This document shows positions 43,341 to 52,600 of a DNA stretch of 64,000 bases, piece after piece (the first letter of the stretch is position 1; each line of letters starts with the position of its first letter). Origin of the DNA: Marinobacter sp. es.042 (GTDB lineage Bacteria > Pseudomonadota > Gammaproteobacteria > Pseudomonadales > Oleiphilaceae); the NCBI RefSeq assembly GCF_900188315.1, contig NZ_LT897781.1, positions 1,674,001 through 1,738,000 of the forward strand, read 5' to 3'. The translations under genes and the position numbers were made by a program. The notes under the pieces are model-generated. The model worked only from the letters and a program-made list of their open reading frames with translations. It did not search any database and had not been told where the DNA came from.

Positions 43341-43922
43341 CTAACGGCTGCCGTGGAGTTCACGATTATGCTGCTTATCCCGGTCACTCTTTCGCACCAT
43401 GACATAAACAGCCCCCGTACCACCATGGTGTTTCTGGGCCGAATGAAAGGCCAGGACATCGTCCAGCTCCGGCAACCATTTGGCGAGGTAGCTTTTCAAC
43501 TGGGCGATACCATCAGGATTACGCTCGCCCTTGCCATGAAGAATGATGACCGACCGCAGGCCATAGCGCACGCAATCACCGATGAACCTGAAGACTTCGC
43601 GACGGGACTGCTCAACGGTCATACGGTGCAGATCAAGGCGGGCTTCGATCGGATACTGGCCCAGCCGGAGCTTTCGAAATACGCCATGCTGGATGCCTGG
43701 CCGCTGCCAGCTCAGGATATCGTGGGCCGTAAGTGGCTCTACCATGTCGGAAGTCAGGGGATTGGTGTCCCGAGCAGGCTTTTCAACAGCCGCCCGCTGA
43801 CGCTCCAGATGGCCTGGCGTCAGTTCCCGGGGCGTTGTCACCTCGGCCCGGTTGGGCTTGCGGATACGCCGGACGTCTTTCATTTCCTCAAGGAAGCTGA
43901 GGCGCTCTTCTTTGGTAGTCAT
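43341..43922 (-). CDS. Smr/MutS2 C-terminal domain protein
   Basis: A 193-residue protein with a basic N-terminal half and a C-terminal Smr domain showing LDLHRMTVEQSRREVFRFI, VIILHGKGERNPDGIAQLKSYLAKWLPE and HHGGTGAVYVMVRK. Smr domains act as endonucleases on DNA or RNA; bacterial stand-alone Smr proteins (SmrA/SmrB types) include a nuclease that cleaves mRNA at collided ribosomes, but this protein could be either subtype. It is divergent from the DUF294 gene. Confidence 0.87.
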   Translation of the reverse strand: MTTKEERLSFLEEMKDVRRIRKPNRAEVTTPRELTPGHLERQRAAVEKPARDTNPLTSDMVEPLTAHDILSWQRPGIQHGVFRKLRLGQYPIEARLDLHRMTVEQSRREVFRFIGDCVRYGLRSVIILHGKGERNPDGIAQLKSYLAKWLPELDDVLAFHSAQKHHGGTGAVYVMVRKSDRDKQHNRELHGSR

Positions 43923-44092
43923 GGCGTTACAATTAATGACCTGTTTCAGAAACCGACTTTACCATCCGGGTAACCGGCCTTAAAGAAAACTGATCTATGT
44001 CAGGCTTTTTGCGACCAAAATCGTAGGGCGACAGATGCTTTGGCTACACTACACTTCAGACGGACAATAATAACCAGCGAGTGACGACGGAC

Positions 44093-46009
44093 ATGGCCTC
44101 AGCGCACCAGGAAAATGACCGCCCGCAGAACATCCGCGCCATCATGACGTTTTTGCGGGAACACGCGCCTTTCTCAAGCATGGATGACACGCATCTTGCG
44201 CATTTTGCGGAGAACGCCTCCATCCAGTTCTACGCCGATGGCGATATCGTGTTGTCTCCGGATCAGGATGTCGTTAAACGATTCTACGTGGTCAAACAGG
44301 GGCGGATTCGTGGCGAGCGCCACAACGACAAAGAAGACCGCACGGAAACGACCTTCGAAATCAGCCAGGGCGAGTGCTTTCCCCTCGCCGCCATGATCGG
44401 CGAACGGCCAACCAGAACCCTGCATCGGGCAGACGGCGACACCTTCTGCCTCAGCATCGGGCAGACGGCGTTCGTTACACTCTTCGCAGAAAGCGAACCG
44501 TTCCGGGATTTTTGCCTGCGGGGCGTCAGCAGCCTGCTCGATCAGGTAAACCGGCGCATTCAGTCAAGTGCCATGGCCTCAATCGGGTCCAGCACATCCC
44601 TCGATACGCCACTTGAACGCTATGCCCTGCGCAATCCGATTGTCTGCTCGCCCGATCTGCCGGTGCGTAAAGCCGTGGCCCGAATGCACGAAAACAACGT
44701 CGGCAGCATGATCGTTACCGATGAAAACCGTATCCCGACCGGCATTTTCACACTGCGGGACCTTCGCACCATGATCGCAGAGGACGCCGGCCCCCTGGAT
44801 ACGCCGATACAGCAGGTAATGACCAAGAATCCCTGCTGCCTTCCTTCCCATGCCGATGCGTTCGAAGCTGCCATGCTGATGGCGGAGCACCATTTTGCGC
44901 ATCTTTGCGTCATCGACGATGACCGTAAACTGATTGGTGTGGTTTCGGAACGAGACCTGTTCTCCCTGCAGCGCGTGGACCTGGTGAACCTTGCCCGCAC
45001 CATTGGCACGGCCACCCACCTGCGCACCCTGGTCAGCCTGCGAACAGACGTATCACGCCTGGTGGATGCGATGCTCGCCCACGGCGCCGACTCCGGACAG
45101 GTGGTCAAGATCATCACCACGCTCAATGATGTAACCGTCCGACGGGTCCTGGAACTGAACATCAAGAAGAACGACCCGGGCATTCCCTTCACCTGGCTGA
45201 CGTTTGGCAGCGAGGGCCGCCAAGAGCAGACCCTGCTGACGGATCAGGATAACGGCATACTGTTCCAGACGCCGGAAGGCATGACCGCAGAACAGGTCCG
45301 CGAAAAGCTCTTGCCCTTTGCGCGAAAGGTAAACGACGAACTGGCCGAATGCGGCTTTACCCTGTGCAAGGGCAACATCATGGCCAGTAACCCGAAACTC
45401 TGCTTGAGCGACAAGGAGTGGGACGACTGGTTTATCCGGTTCATTGATGCCTCCACGCCCCAGAACCTGGTGTATTCTTCTATTTTTCTTGATATGCGGG
45501 CTATCTACGGTCCAACCGAGCCGCTGAACGACCTTCTGGACAAGATCCTCACTCGGATCCGGAAAAACGCCCTGTTCCAGAAAATGCTTGCCGGCAATGC
45601 TTTTCAACGGAAGCCGCCGCTCACCATGTTCCGCAATTTCCGCTATATATCCGAGGGCAACAAGCACTCACTGGACCTCAAGCGTCAGGGCCTCGCGCCG
45701 TTTGTTGAGGCGGTGCGGGTTTTCGCCCTGGCGAATGGCGTTGAGACAGCGAACACGTTGGAGCGCATGGATGAACTGGCGAAAAAGGGCGTCTTTGATC
45801 CGAAAGATGCCAACGCCTGGAAGGAAGGTTATAGCCTGATTCAGGCTATCCGCATGCGGGCCCACCAGGAAATGCTGGCCAAGGGGGAGGAGCTCACCAA
45901 CTACATCGATCCCGACGATCTGAACCCACTCGACCGTCGAATCCTGCGGGAATCCTTCAGGCAGGCGCAGCGGTTGCAACAGAAACTCGAAGTTACCTAC
46001 CAACTCTGA
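44093..46009 (+). CDS. cNMP-binding / CBS / DUF294 nucleotidyltransferase-like signalling protein
   Basis: About 638 residues with four parts: an N-terminal cyclic-nucleotide-binding-like domain (to about 140), a pair of CBS domains (about 175-300, with VRKAVARMHENNVGSMIVTD and HLCVIDDDRKLIGVVSERDLF), a GlnD-like nucleotidyltransferase domain with GSEGRQEQTLLTDQDNG (conserved G-S, R-x-E and D-x-D), and the DUF294 C-terminal helical domain. Such proteins regularly precede a DnaQ-like exonuclease and an SSS acetate-type symporter. They are thought to sense nucleotides and perhaps modify a protein. A GTG at 44081 is an alternative start. Confidence 0.85.
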   Translation: MASAHQENDRPQNIRAIMTFLREHAPFSSMDDTHLAHFAENASIQFYADGDIVLSPDQDVVKRFYVVKQGRIRGERHNDKEDRTETTFEISQGECFPLAAMIGERPTRTLHRADGDTFCLSIGQTAFVTLFAESEPFRDFCLRGVSSLLDQVNRRIQSSAMASIGSSTSLDTPLERYALRNPIVCSPDLPVRKAVARMHENNVGSMIVTDENRIPTGIFTLRDLRTMIAEDAGPLDTPIQQVMTKNPCCLPSHADAFEAAMLMAEHHFAHLCVIDDDRKLIGVVSERDLFSLQRVDLVNLARTIGTATHLRTLVSLRTDVSRLVDAMLAHGADSGQVVKIITTLNDVTVRRVLELNIKKNDPGIPFTWLTFGSEGRQEQTLLTDQDNGILFQTPEGMTAEQVREKLLPFARKVNDELAECGFTLCKGNIMASNPKLCLSDKEWDDWFIRFIDASTPQNLVYSSIFLDMRAIYGPTEPLNDLLDKILTRIRKNALFQKMLAGNAFQRKPPLTMFRNFRYISEGNKHSLDLKRQGLAPFVEAVRVFALANGVETANTLERMDELAKKGVFDPKDANAWKEGYSLIQAIRMRAHQEMLAKGEELTNYIDPDDLNPLDRRILRESFRQAQRLQQKLEVTYQL

Positions 46010-46025
46010 ACTTCAGGCGCGAGAC

Positions 46026-46733
46026 ATGCTGGAACAGATCAAACAATGGATTGAGCATCGCCGGGGCGGAAAAATCGGTAGTCACGATCCTGGCAATCTG
46101 CCAAATCCGAAAACGCCTGGAGAACAGCTACTCACGGACTGCCGTCTGATCGTGCTGGATCTTGAAACCACGGGACTGAACCCCTCCAAGGACGAGGTGA
46201 TCGCTATCGGAGCCGTCGCCATCCGCGGCGGCATTATCCACCTGGGCGACCAGTTTGATCTGATCCTCAGGCGTCCTGAGCTCGACATCCGCGAAACCGT
46301 GCTCATTCACGGGATCGGGCCGGAGGCGCTGACCCAGGGGCACGAAATCGAGGATGCCCTTCTCTATCTTCTCGAGTGGATGAACGGCGACCCGATCCTG
46401 GCCTACCACTCGGCGTTCGATCAGAAATTCCTGGAAAAGACCCTGAAAGCGCAGCTTGGCTATACCCAGCCCCATACCTGGATGGACGTGGCCGACCTGA
46501 TGCCTGCATTTTTTCCAAACACCAAGACCGGTGGCAAAGGACTCGACAACTGGGCCGATTATTTCGGCCTTGAAGTCAGCGAACGTCACCACGCCGCTTC
46601 CGATGCTCTCGCTACAGCCGAACTTACCCTGGTCGCACTTAATAAGGCGCGGTCGGAAGGGGTAAAAACACTGAAAGGGCTTCACGACAAACTCCATTAT
46701 CATCGGCGCCTGCAAAACATGCATCGTTTCTGA
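46026..46733 (+). CDS. DnaQ-like 3'-5' exonuclease (DEDDh family)
   Basis: A 235-residue exonuclease-domain protein with Exo I VLDLETTGLNPSKDEVIAIGAVAI, Exo II-like AYHSAFDQKFLEK and Exo III HHAASDALATAEL, so all DEDDh catalytic residues appear present. It is not the replicative epsilon subunit: it lacks the usual epsilon C-terminus and sits 16 bp after the cNMP/CBS/DUF294 gene in the transport locus. Substrate (DNA, small RNA or oligonucleotides) is unknown. Confidence 0.85.
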   Translation: MLEQIKQWIEHRRGGKIGSHDPGNLPNPKTPGEQLLTDCRLIVLDLETTGLNPSKDEVIAIGAVAIRGGIIHLGDQFDLILRRPELDIRETVLIHGIGPEALTQGHEIEDALLYLLEWMNGDPILAYHSAFDQKFLEKTLKAQLGYTQPHTWMDVADLMPAFFPNTKTGGKGLDNWADYFGLEVSERHHAASDALATAELTLVALNKARSEGVKTLKGLHDKLHYHRRLQNMHRF

Positions 46734-46867
46734 ATCGATGCCCGGCGGAACATGGCATTAATAGACCGACGTCACGCCAAATTACTGAGAATTAGACCTT
46801 TTGCCAATATCTATAAATCGCTTGACCAGTAAAGTCAGTAGGGACAACTAGTCGGAGAAGTACTTAT

Positions 46868-46942
46868 ATGAATAATAAATTCTCTAACAGAAGTGCCTCA
46901 CCAAAAACCCACCCAACCTCCACAACAACAAAACAGGAGTGA
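46868..46942 (+). CDS. Candidate 24-codon leader ORF upstream of the DUF4212 gene
   Basis: An ATG at 46868 with GGAG ten bases upstream opens a 24-codon frame (MNNKFSNRSASPKTHPTSTTTKQE) whose last two codons CAG GAG and stop TGA contain the AGGAG ribosome site of the next gene, which starts 4 bases after the stop. Ribosomes ending here would cover or expose that site, so translational coupling is plausible. The peptide is rich in Ser, Thr, Lys and Pro and resembles nothing recognised. Chance cannot be excluded at this length. Confidence 0.4.
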   Translation: MNNKFSNRSASPKTHPTSTTTKQE

Positions 46943-46946
46943 TCCT

Positions 46947-47213
46947 ATGTCAGCAGGTCATAGCTACGATGCTGAAGCGTACTGGAAGGCGAATCTGCGC
47001 CTGATATTCGGGAGCCTGATAGTCTGGGCCCTGGTATCTTACGGCTTTGCAATTCTGCTCCGTCCGATGCTTGCCGGTATTCCGATTGGTGGTACTGATC
47101 TGGGCTTCTGGTTTGCCCAGCAAGGTTCCATCCTCACGTTCATCGTTCTGATCTTCCACTACGCGTGGCGCATGAACAAGATCGATGAAAAATTCGGCGT
47201 GCACGAGGAGTAA
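46947..47213 (+). CDS. DUF4212 family small membrane subunit of a sodium/solute symporter
   Basis: An 88-residue protein with two membrane segments (LIFGSLIVWALVSYGFAILL and ILTFIVLIFHYAWRMNKI) of the DUF4212 family, the constant small partner of VC_2705-type SSS symporters. The start follows AGGAG by seven bases; the frame stays open 18 codons further upstream without support. It precedes the symporter gene by 6 bp and is probably a subunit or assembly factor. Confidence 0.9.
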   Translation: MSAGHSYDAEAYWKANLRLIFGSLIVWALVSYGFAILLRPMLAGIPIGGTDLGFWFAQQGSILTFIVLIFHYAWRMNKIDEKFGVHEE

Positions 47214-47219
47214 GAACGA

Positions 47220-48986
47220 ATGAGCCAATTTGCCATTAACATCATTTTCGTAGGGGGCTCATTCCTCCTCTACATCGCTATTGCTATCTGGGCCAAGGCC
47301 GGAAGCACGAGTGACTTCTACGTTGCCGGCGGCGGTGTTCATCCGATCACCAACGGCGCTGCAATCGGCGCCGACTGGATGTCCGCGGCATCGTTTATCT
47401 CCATGGCAGGTCTGATTGCTGCCGGTGGCTACGCCAACTCCACCTTCCTTATGGGCTGGACTGGCGGTTACGTTCTGCTGGCCATGCTGCTGGCTCCGTA
47501 CCTGCGGAAGTTTGGCAAGTTTACGGTTCCAGAGTTTATCGGCGACCGTTTCTACAGCAAGAATGCCCGCCTCGTAGCGGTTATCTGCCTGATCGTAGCG
47601 TCTGTAACCTACGTTATCGGCCAGATGGCTGGTGCCGGTGTTGCCTTCTCTCGCTTCCTCGAAGTTGATTCCACCGTCGGCCTCATGATCGCAGCTGTCG
47701 TGGTTTTCATCTACGCGGTAATGGGTGGCATGAAGGGCATCACCTACACCCAGGTTGCACAGTACTGCGTTCTGATTGTTGCCTACACCATTCCTGCCGT
47801 GTTCATCTCCCTGCAGCTGACCGGTAACCCGATTCCAGGTCTGGGTCTGTTCTCGACTCACGTGGATTCCGGCATGCCGATCCTCACCAAGCTGAACCAG
47901 GTCATCACCGACCTCGGCTTCAATGAGTACACCGCCGATATCGACAACAAACTGAACATGGTTCTGTTTACCCTGTCGCTGATGATCGGTACTGCAGGCC
48001 TGCCACACGTTATCATCCGCTTCTTCACCGTACCCAAGGTGGCTGACGCACGTTGGTCCGCAGGCTGGGCGCTGGTATTCATCGCCCTGCTGTACCTGAC
48101 TGCGCCGGCGGTTGCCTCCATGGCTCGCTTGAACCTGATGACCACCATCTACCCGGACGGCACCTCAGCGGAGCCGATCCAGTACGATGAGCGTCCAAAC
48201 TGGATCAAGGAGTGGGAAGTAACTGGTCTTATCCAGTTCACCGACAAGAACGAAGACGGCCGTATCCAGCTTTACAACGACAGCGAAGCCTTCGCGCCTA
48301 CCGCTGAAGCCCGCGGCTGGAATGGCAACGAGCTGGTCGTAAACCGGGATATCCTGGTACTGGCCAACCCGGAAATCGCCAACCTGCCAGGCTGGGTCAT
48401 TGGTCTGATCGCAGCGGGTGGCCTGGCCGCAGCACTGTCCACAGCGGCCGGTCTGTTGCTGGCGATCTCCTCGGCGGTCAGTCACGACCTGATCAAGGGC
48501 TCCATCAACCCGGCCATCTCGGAGAAAGGTGAGCTGCTTGCAGCCCGGATATCCATGGCGGTGGCCATCGTTGTCGCCACATGGCTTGGGGCGAATCCTC
48601 CCGGCTTTGCGGCACAGGTCGTGGCCCTCGCCTTCGGTATCGCGGCAGCATCCCTGTTCCCGGCGCTGATGATGGGTATCTTCTCCAAGCGCGTGAACAA
48701 TACCGGTGCCATCGCTGGTATGCTGAGCGGCCTGACGTTCACCCTGGTATACATCTTCGTATACAAGGGCTGGCTGTTCATCCCGGGTACAGCTAACCTG
48801 CCAGACACTCCTGAAAACTGGGTGCTGGGCATCTCCCCGCTGTCTATCGGCGCGGTTGGTGCAATCGTCAACTTTGCGGTAGCCTTCATTGTATCCAACG
48901 CAACTGAAGAACCGCCCGTTGAGATTCAGGAACTGGTTGAAAGCGTCCGTTACCCACGTGGTGCCGGTCAGGCTCAAGACCACTAA
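47220..48986 (+). CDS. SSS-family sodium/solute symporter, VC_2705 type (acetate-permease-like)
   Basis: A 588-residue transporter with about thirteen membrane segments, related to the acetate permease ActP. It contains the SSS patterns FYVAGGGVHPITNGAAIGADWMSAASFISMAG, VPEFIGDRF, and GLAAALSTAAGLLLAISSAVSHDL. A soluble insertion around residues 310-385 (including NEDGRIQLYNDSEAF, which resembles a calcium-binding loop) is typical of the VC_2705 subgroup and absent from ActP. A short-chain carboxylate is the likely substrate, inferred only. A strong terminator follows. Confidence 0.9.
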   Translation: MSQFAINIIFVGGSFLLYIAIAIWAKAGSTSDFYVAGGGVHPITNGAAIGADWMSAASFISMAGLIAAGGYANSTFLMGWTGGYVLLAMLLAPYLRKFGKFTVPEFIGDRFYSKNARLVAVICLIVASVTYVIGQMAGAGVAFSRFLEVDSTVGLMIAAVVVFIYAVMGGMKGITYTQVAQYCVLIVAYTIPAVFISLQLTGNPIPGLGLFSTHVDSGMPILTKLNQVITDLGFNEYTADIDNKLNMVLFTLSLMIGTAGLPHVIIRFFTVPKVADARWSAGWALVFIALLYLTAPAVASMARLNLMTTIYPDGTSAEPIQYDERPNWIKEWEVTGLIQFTDKNEDGRIQLYNDSEAFAPTAEARGWNGNELVVNRDILVLANPEIANLPGWVIGLIAAGGLAAALSTAAGLLLAISSAVSHDLIKGSINPAISEKGELLAARISMAVAIVVATWLGANPPGFAAQVVALAFGIAAASLFPALMMGIFSKRVNNTGAIAGMLSGLTFTLVYIFVYKGWLFIPGTANLPDTPENWVLGISPLSIGAVGAIVNFAVAFIVSNATEEPPVEIQELVESVRYPRGAGQAQDH

Positions 48987-49032
48987 GCAACATCTCAGCC
49001 TGATTTGTTCGATGAACTGACAGGTTGATACT

Positions 49033-49069
49033 GAACGGGCTTCCTCAATGAGGAAGCCCGTTCTTTTTT
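49033..49069 (+). terminator. Rho-independent terminator after the symporter gene
   Basis: A perfect 14-bp stem (gaacgggcttcctc, 49033-49046, with its complement at 49050-49063) and a 3-base loop, followed by six Ts. It separates the symporter from the membrane-protein and sensor-kinase genes downstream, which start 15 bp later. Confidence 0.93.
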
Positions 49070-49083
49070 GAGGAAGTCATTAT

Positions 49084-49590
49084 ATGTTCTGGACATTTGT
49101 CGCTACTGTAGTTTGCGGCCTTGGCGCTGCCGGTATTGCACTGGGTATTCGCGCCGCCACTCGAAACAAAGCCCCGAAGTGGATCATCCCCGTTTTCGCC
49201 GGCGCGGGCATGCTCGGCTATCTCATTTACATGGAATACACCTGGTTCGACCAGAAAGAAGCACGGCTGCCGGACGAAGCGGTGGTTGTGAGCACCGAAT
49301 CCGACGGCATCCTGTGGCGGCCATGGACCTTCGTGCTCCCCTACGTCACCGCATTCTCCACCGTCGACACCAAAAGCATCAGCCGTGACACCAGCAGCGA
49401 AGACATTGTCCGGTTTACCCTCTATCGCTTCGAGCAGAAAATGACAGACGCGGTTTCTCATCGCGTTCACCTCATTAACTGTACGACCCGGGAACTGGTA
49501 CCTCTGGGATCTGACGGAAGCCCGCGAGTGGATAACCTTAAGCTGCTCGAGCGCGGAGACCCCCTGTATGAAACCGTCTGCGCCGAGTGA
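49084..49590 (+). CDS. Membrane protein of unknown function
   Basis: A 168-residue protein not assigned to a family here. It has two N-terminal membrane helices (FWTFVATVVCGLGAAGIALGI and WIIPVFAGAGMLGYLIYMEYTWF) and a soluble domain of about 110 residues with ARLPDEAVVVSTESDGILWRPWTFVLPYVTAFSTVDTKSI and two cysteines (in NCTTRELVPLG and ETVCAE) that could form a disulfide if periplasmic. It lies between the symporter terminator and the sensor kinase gene, with 53 bp to the latter, so it may share the kinase transcript and act in sensing. Confidence 0.75.
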   Translation: MFWTFVATVVCGLGAAGIALGIRAATRNKAPKWIIPVFAGAGMLGYLIYMEYTWFDQKEARLPDEAVVVSTESDGILWRPWTFVLPYVTAFSTVDTKSISRDTSSEDIVRFTLYRFEQKMTDAVSHRVHLINCTTRELVPLGSDGSPRVDNLKLLERGDPLYETVCAE

Positions 49591-49643
49591 TACCTCGTTA
49601 GCGTGATGCACCAACCTGCTGATACTGTCGGGAACGCGTAACC

Positions 49644-52600
49644 ATGATTAGTGCCTGGCTGCTGGTCCTCATTTCCATCACCTACATCTCGATCCTGTTT
49701 GTGATCGCCTGGGCCGGCGACAAACACCCCGGGTTATATCGCAGGCGTCTGGCACGCACACACATATACGCACTCTCCCTGGCAGTCTACTTCACCTCCT
49801 GGACTTTCTACGGCGCCGTTGGACGCGCCACCCAGGAGGGTCTGGGGTTTCTCCCCATCTACCTCGGGCCCTTGCTGGTCTTCGTGTTCGGTGCACCCTT
49901 GCTGCGCCGGATCATCTATATCAGCAAGCGCAATAACAGTACCTCCATTGCCGATTTCATTGCCTCCCGGTATGGCAAATCCCAGCTTCTGGCCGCAATG
50001 ATTGCGACCTTTGCGCTGATCGGCAGTGTTCCCTACATTGCCTTGCAACTGAAAGCCATTGCGATGGGCTTCAACGTGCTCTCGGCTACCGGAACAGGCT
50101 ATGAAGAGCTGAGCACGGCGGCCTGGAGTGATTCCGCGTGGTACATCACCCTTGCCCTGGCGGTCTTCACCGTTCTGTTTGGTACCCGACACCTGGAATC
50201 CACCGAGCATCATCGGGGCATGATCCAGGCCGTGGCCTTCGAGTCACTAATCAAGCTCGTGGCTTTCGTCGCCGTGGGACTGTTCGTTGGCTACGGACTC
50301 TATGGCGGGTTTGGCGAACTGTTTGAACGGGCCCGGGACGCCGACCTGATCGGCACCCTGACCACCGATGGTATCGAAGCGCCGGCGTTCATTACCCAGA
50401 CACTCATTGCCATGCTCGCCATCATCTGCCTGCCCCGGCAGTTTCATGTCATGGTGGTTGAAAATACCGATCATCGGGACTTCGAGATTGCACGCTGGGC
50501 GATGCCGATCTACCTGATCGTAGCGAGTGCCTTTGTGCTTCCTATTGCTGCTGCCGGCCTGCTGTCGCCCGAGGCCTCTGCTGGAAATCCTGACATCCTG
50601 ATACTGCAACTACCGATCATGGCAGGCGAGGAATGGCTGGCCATACTGGCGTTCCTCGGTGGCGGGTCAGCGGCTGCAGCCATGGTAATCGTGTGCTCTG
50701 TGGCGATTGCCACCATGGTCAGCAACGAGATCATCATGCCGGCCCTGCTGAAATTTTTCCGACCGGGCATGAACCGGCGCACTGATCTCAGCTACCTGCT
50801 CCTGAGTATCCGCCGGGTCGCTATCTTTGTGGTGTTGCTCACCGCCTATGGTTTTTATCGGATGGCCGGCGAAGACTACAGCCTGACGGCTTTCGGCCTG
50901 CTCTCCTTTGCGGCAGCGGCGCAATTCGGGCCGGCGCTGGTAGGCGGTATTATCTGGCGCCGGGGCAATTACATGGGCGCCGTCTGGGGCCTTGGCCTTG
51001 GTTTCCTGATGTGGTGTTACACCCTGCTACTGCCGGCACTGGCCACCACTGGCTGGGTCTCTGACACCCTGATTGAGCAGGGAATCTGGGGACTGAACTG
51101 GACACGCCCCACTGCCCTGTTCGGGTCCGAGCTGGACCAGACCAGTCACGGCATTATCTGGAGCCTCGGCATCAACACGCTGGTATACATCGTACTTTCG
51201 ATGCTGACCCGTCAACGTGTCCGCGAGAAGATCCAGATTGCCTCCTTCTTCCACGATCCGCAGCCCAAAGCGGAAACCGCGCAGCACCAGAGCTGGCAGG
51301 GCGAAATACTGACCTCCGACCTCCAGGCGCTTACCGATCGGTTCATGGGTGAAGAACGCTCGGAAACCATTTTCCGGAATTACGAACGCCGCAACGCCAT
51401 CCGTTTGCACCCACAACGCCCGGCATCGGCGCATCTGATGAAATATATCGAGCGCCAACTGGCGTCGGTCATCGGCGCCTCCACCGCCAGGGTGGTCCTG
51501 GAATCGACCCTCACCGGCCGGGACATGCAGATCGAGGATGTGGTCAGCATCGTCGACGAAGCGTCCCAGGCCATGACCTTCAGCCGGGAGTTGCTCCAGT
51601 CAGCGATTGAAAATATCAGCCTGGGCGTGTCGGTGGTTAACCACCAGCAGCAACTGGTAGTCTGGAATCACCGGTATCTGGAGCTGTTCACCTACCCGAA
51701 GGGCTTCGTCAGGGTCGGTCGGCCTGTTGAAGATCTGATGCGCTATAACCTAACCAATGCCAATCTGTCAGCCCGCCGGATTGATGAGATCGTCGTCGAT
51801 CGCTGCACCAGCATGCGGGAGGGCCGGCCGATGTCCTACGAGCGCCAGAGACCGGACGGTACCGTTTTACGCATTGATGGCAGCCCGATACCCGGTGGTG
51901 GCTATGTGACCACGTTCCAGGACATCACGGCCATGCGCAGAACCGAGCAGGCCCTCAAGGAGACCAACATCTATCTCGAGCAGCGGGTCAAGGAGCGCAC
52001 CCAGGAGCTTCAGGTCATCAATGAGCAGATGCTGAAGGCTAAATCCGTGGCCGAGCAGGCCAACCAGAGCAAGACACGCTTCCTCGCCTCGGCCAGCCAT
52101 GACCTTCTGCAGCCGCTGAACGCAGCGCGGCTATTCACCTCTGCCCTCGCCGGCAAAGCCGATGACGGCGAAATGAAAGATCTCGTGGACCACATCGACA
52201 GCTCTCTCGGGGCTGCCGAGGAGATCATCAGCACCCTGCTGGATATTTCAAAGCTGGACGCGGGTGCCTTGGAGCCCGATATCGGGGTCTTCCCCGTGAA
52301 CGAGATCATGCGCCACCTGGCAACCGACTTTTCAGCAATCGCCAAGGACCAGAACCTTGAGCTGCACGTTGTGCCCAGCACGGCCTGGATCCGCTCCGAT
52401 TCCAAATTGTTGCGTCGTGTGGTCCAGAATTTCCTGTCCAACGCCATACGCTACACCCCGGAAGGCAAGATTCTGCTCGGGTGCCGGCGTCTGAAAGGCT
52501 ATATTCGTATAGAAGTCTGGGATACCGGTCCGGGGATACCCGAGGACCAGCTGGCACACATTTTCGAGGAATTCCGTCGGTTTCAGCATGGCCGTGATAA

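Noticed and set aside
46740..46867. A sigma-70 promoter upstream of the symporter genes (TTGACC near 46822)
   Set aside because: The matching -10 position reads CAACTA, too far from consensus; an activator-dependent promoter is possible but cannot be shown from sequence.
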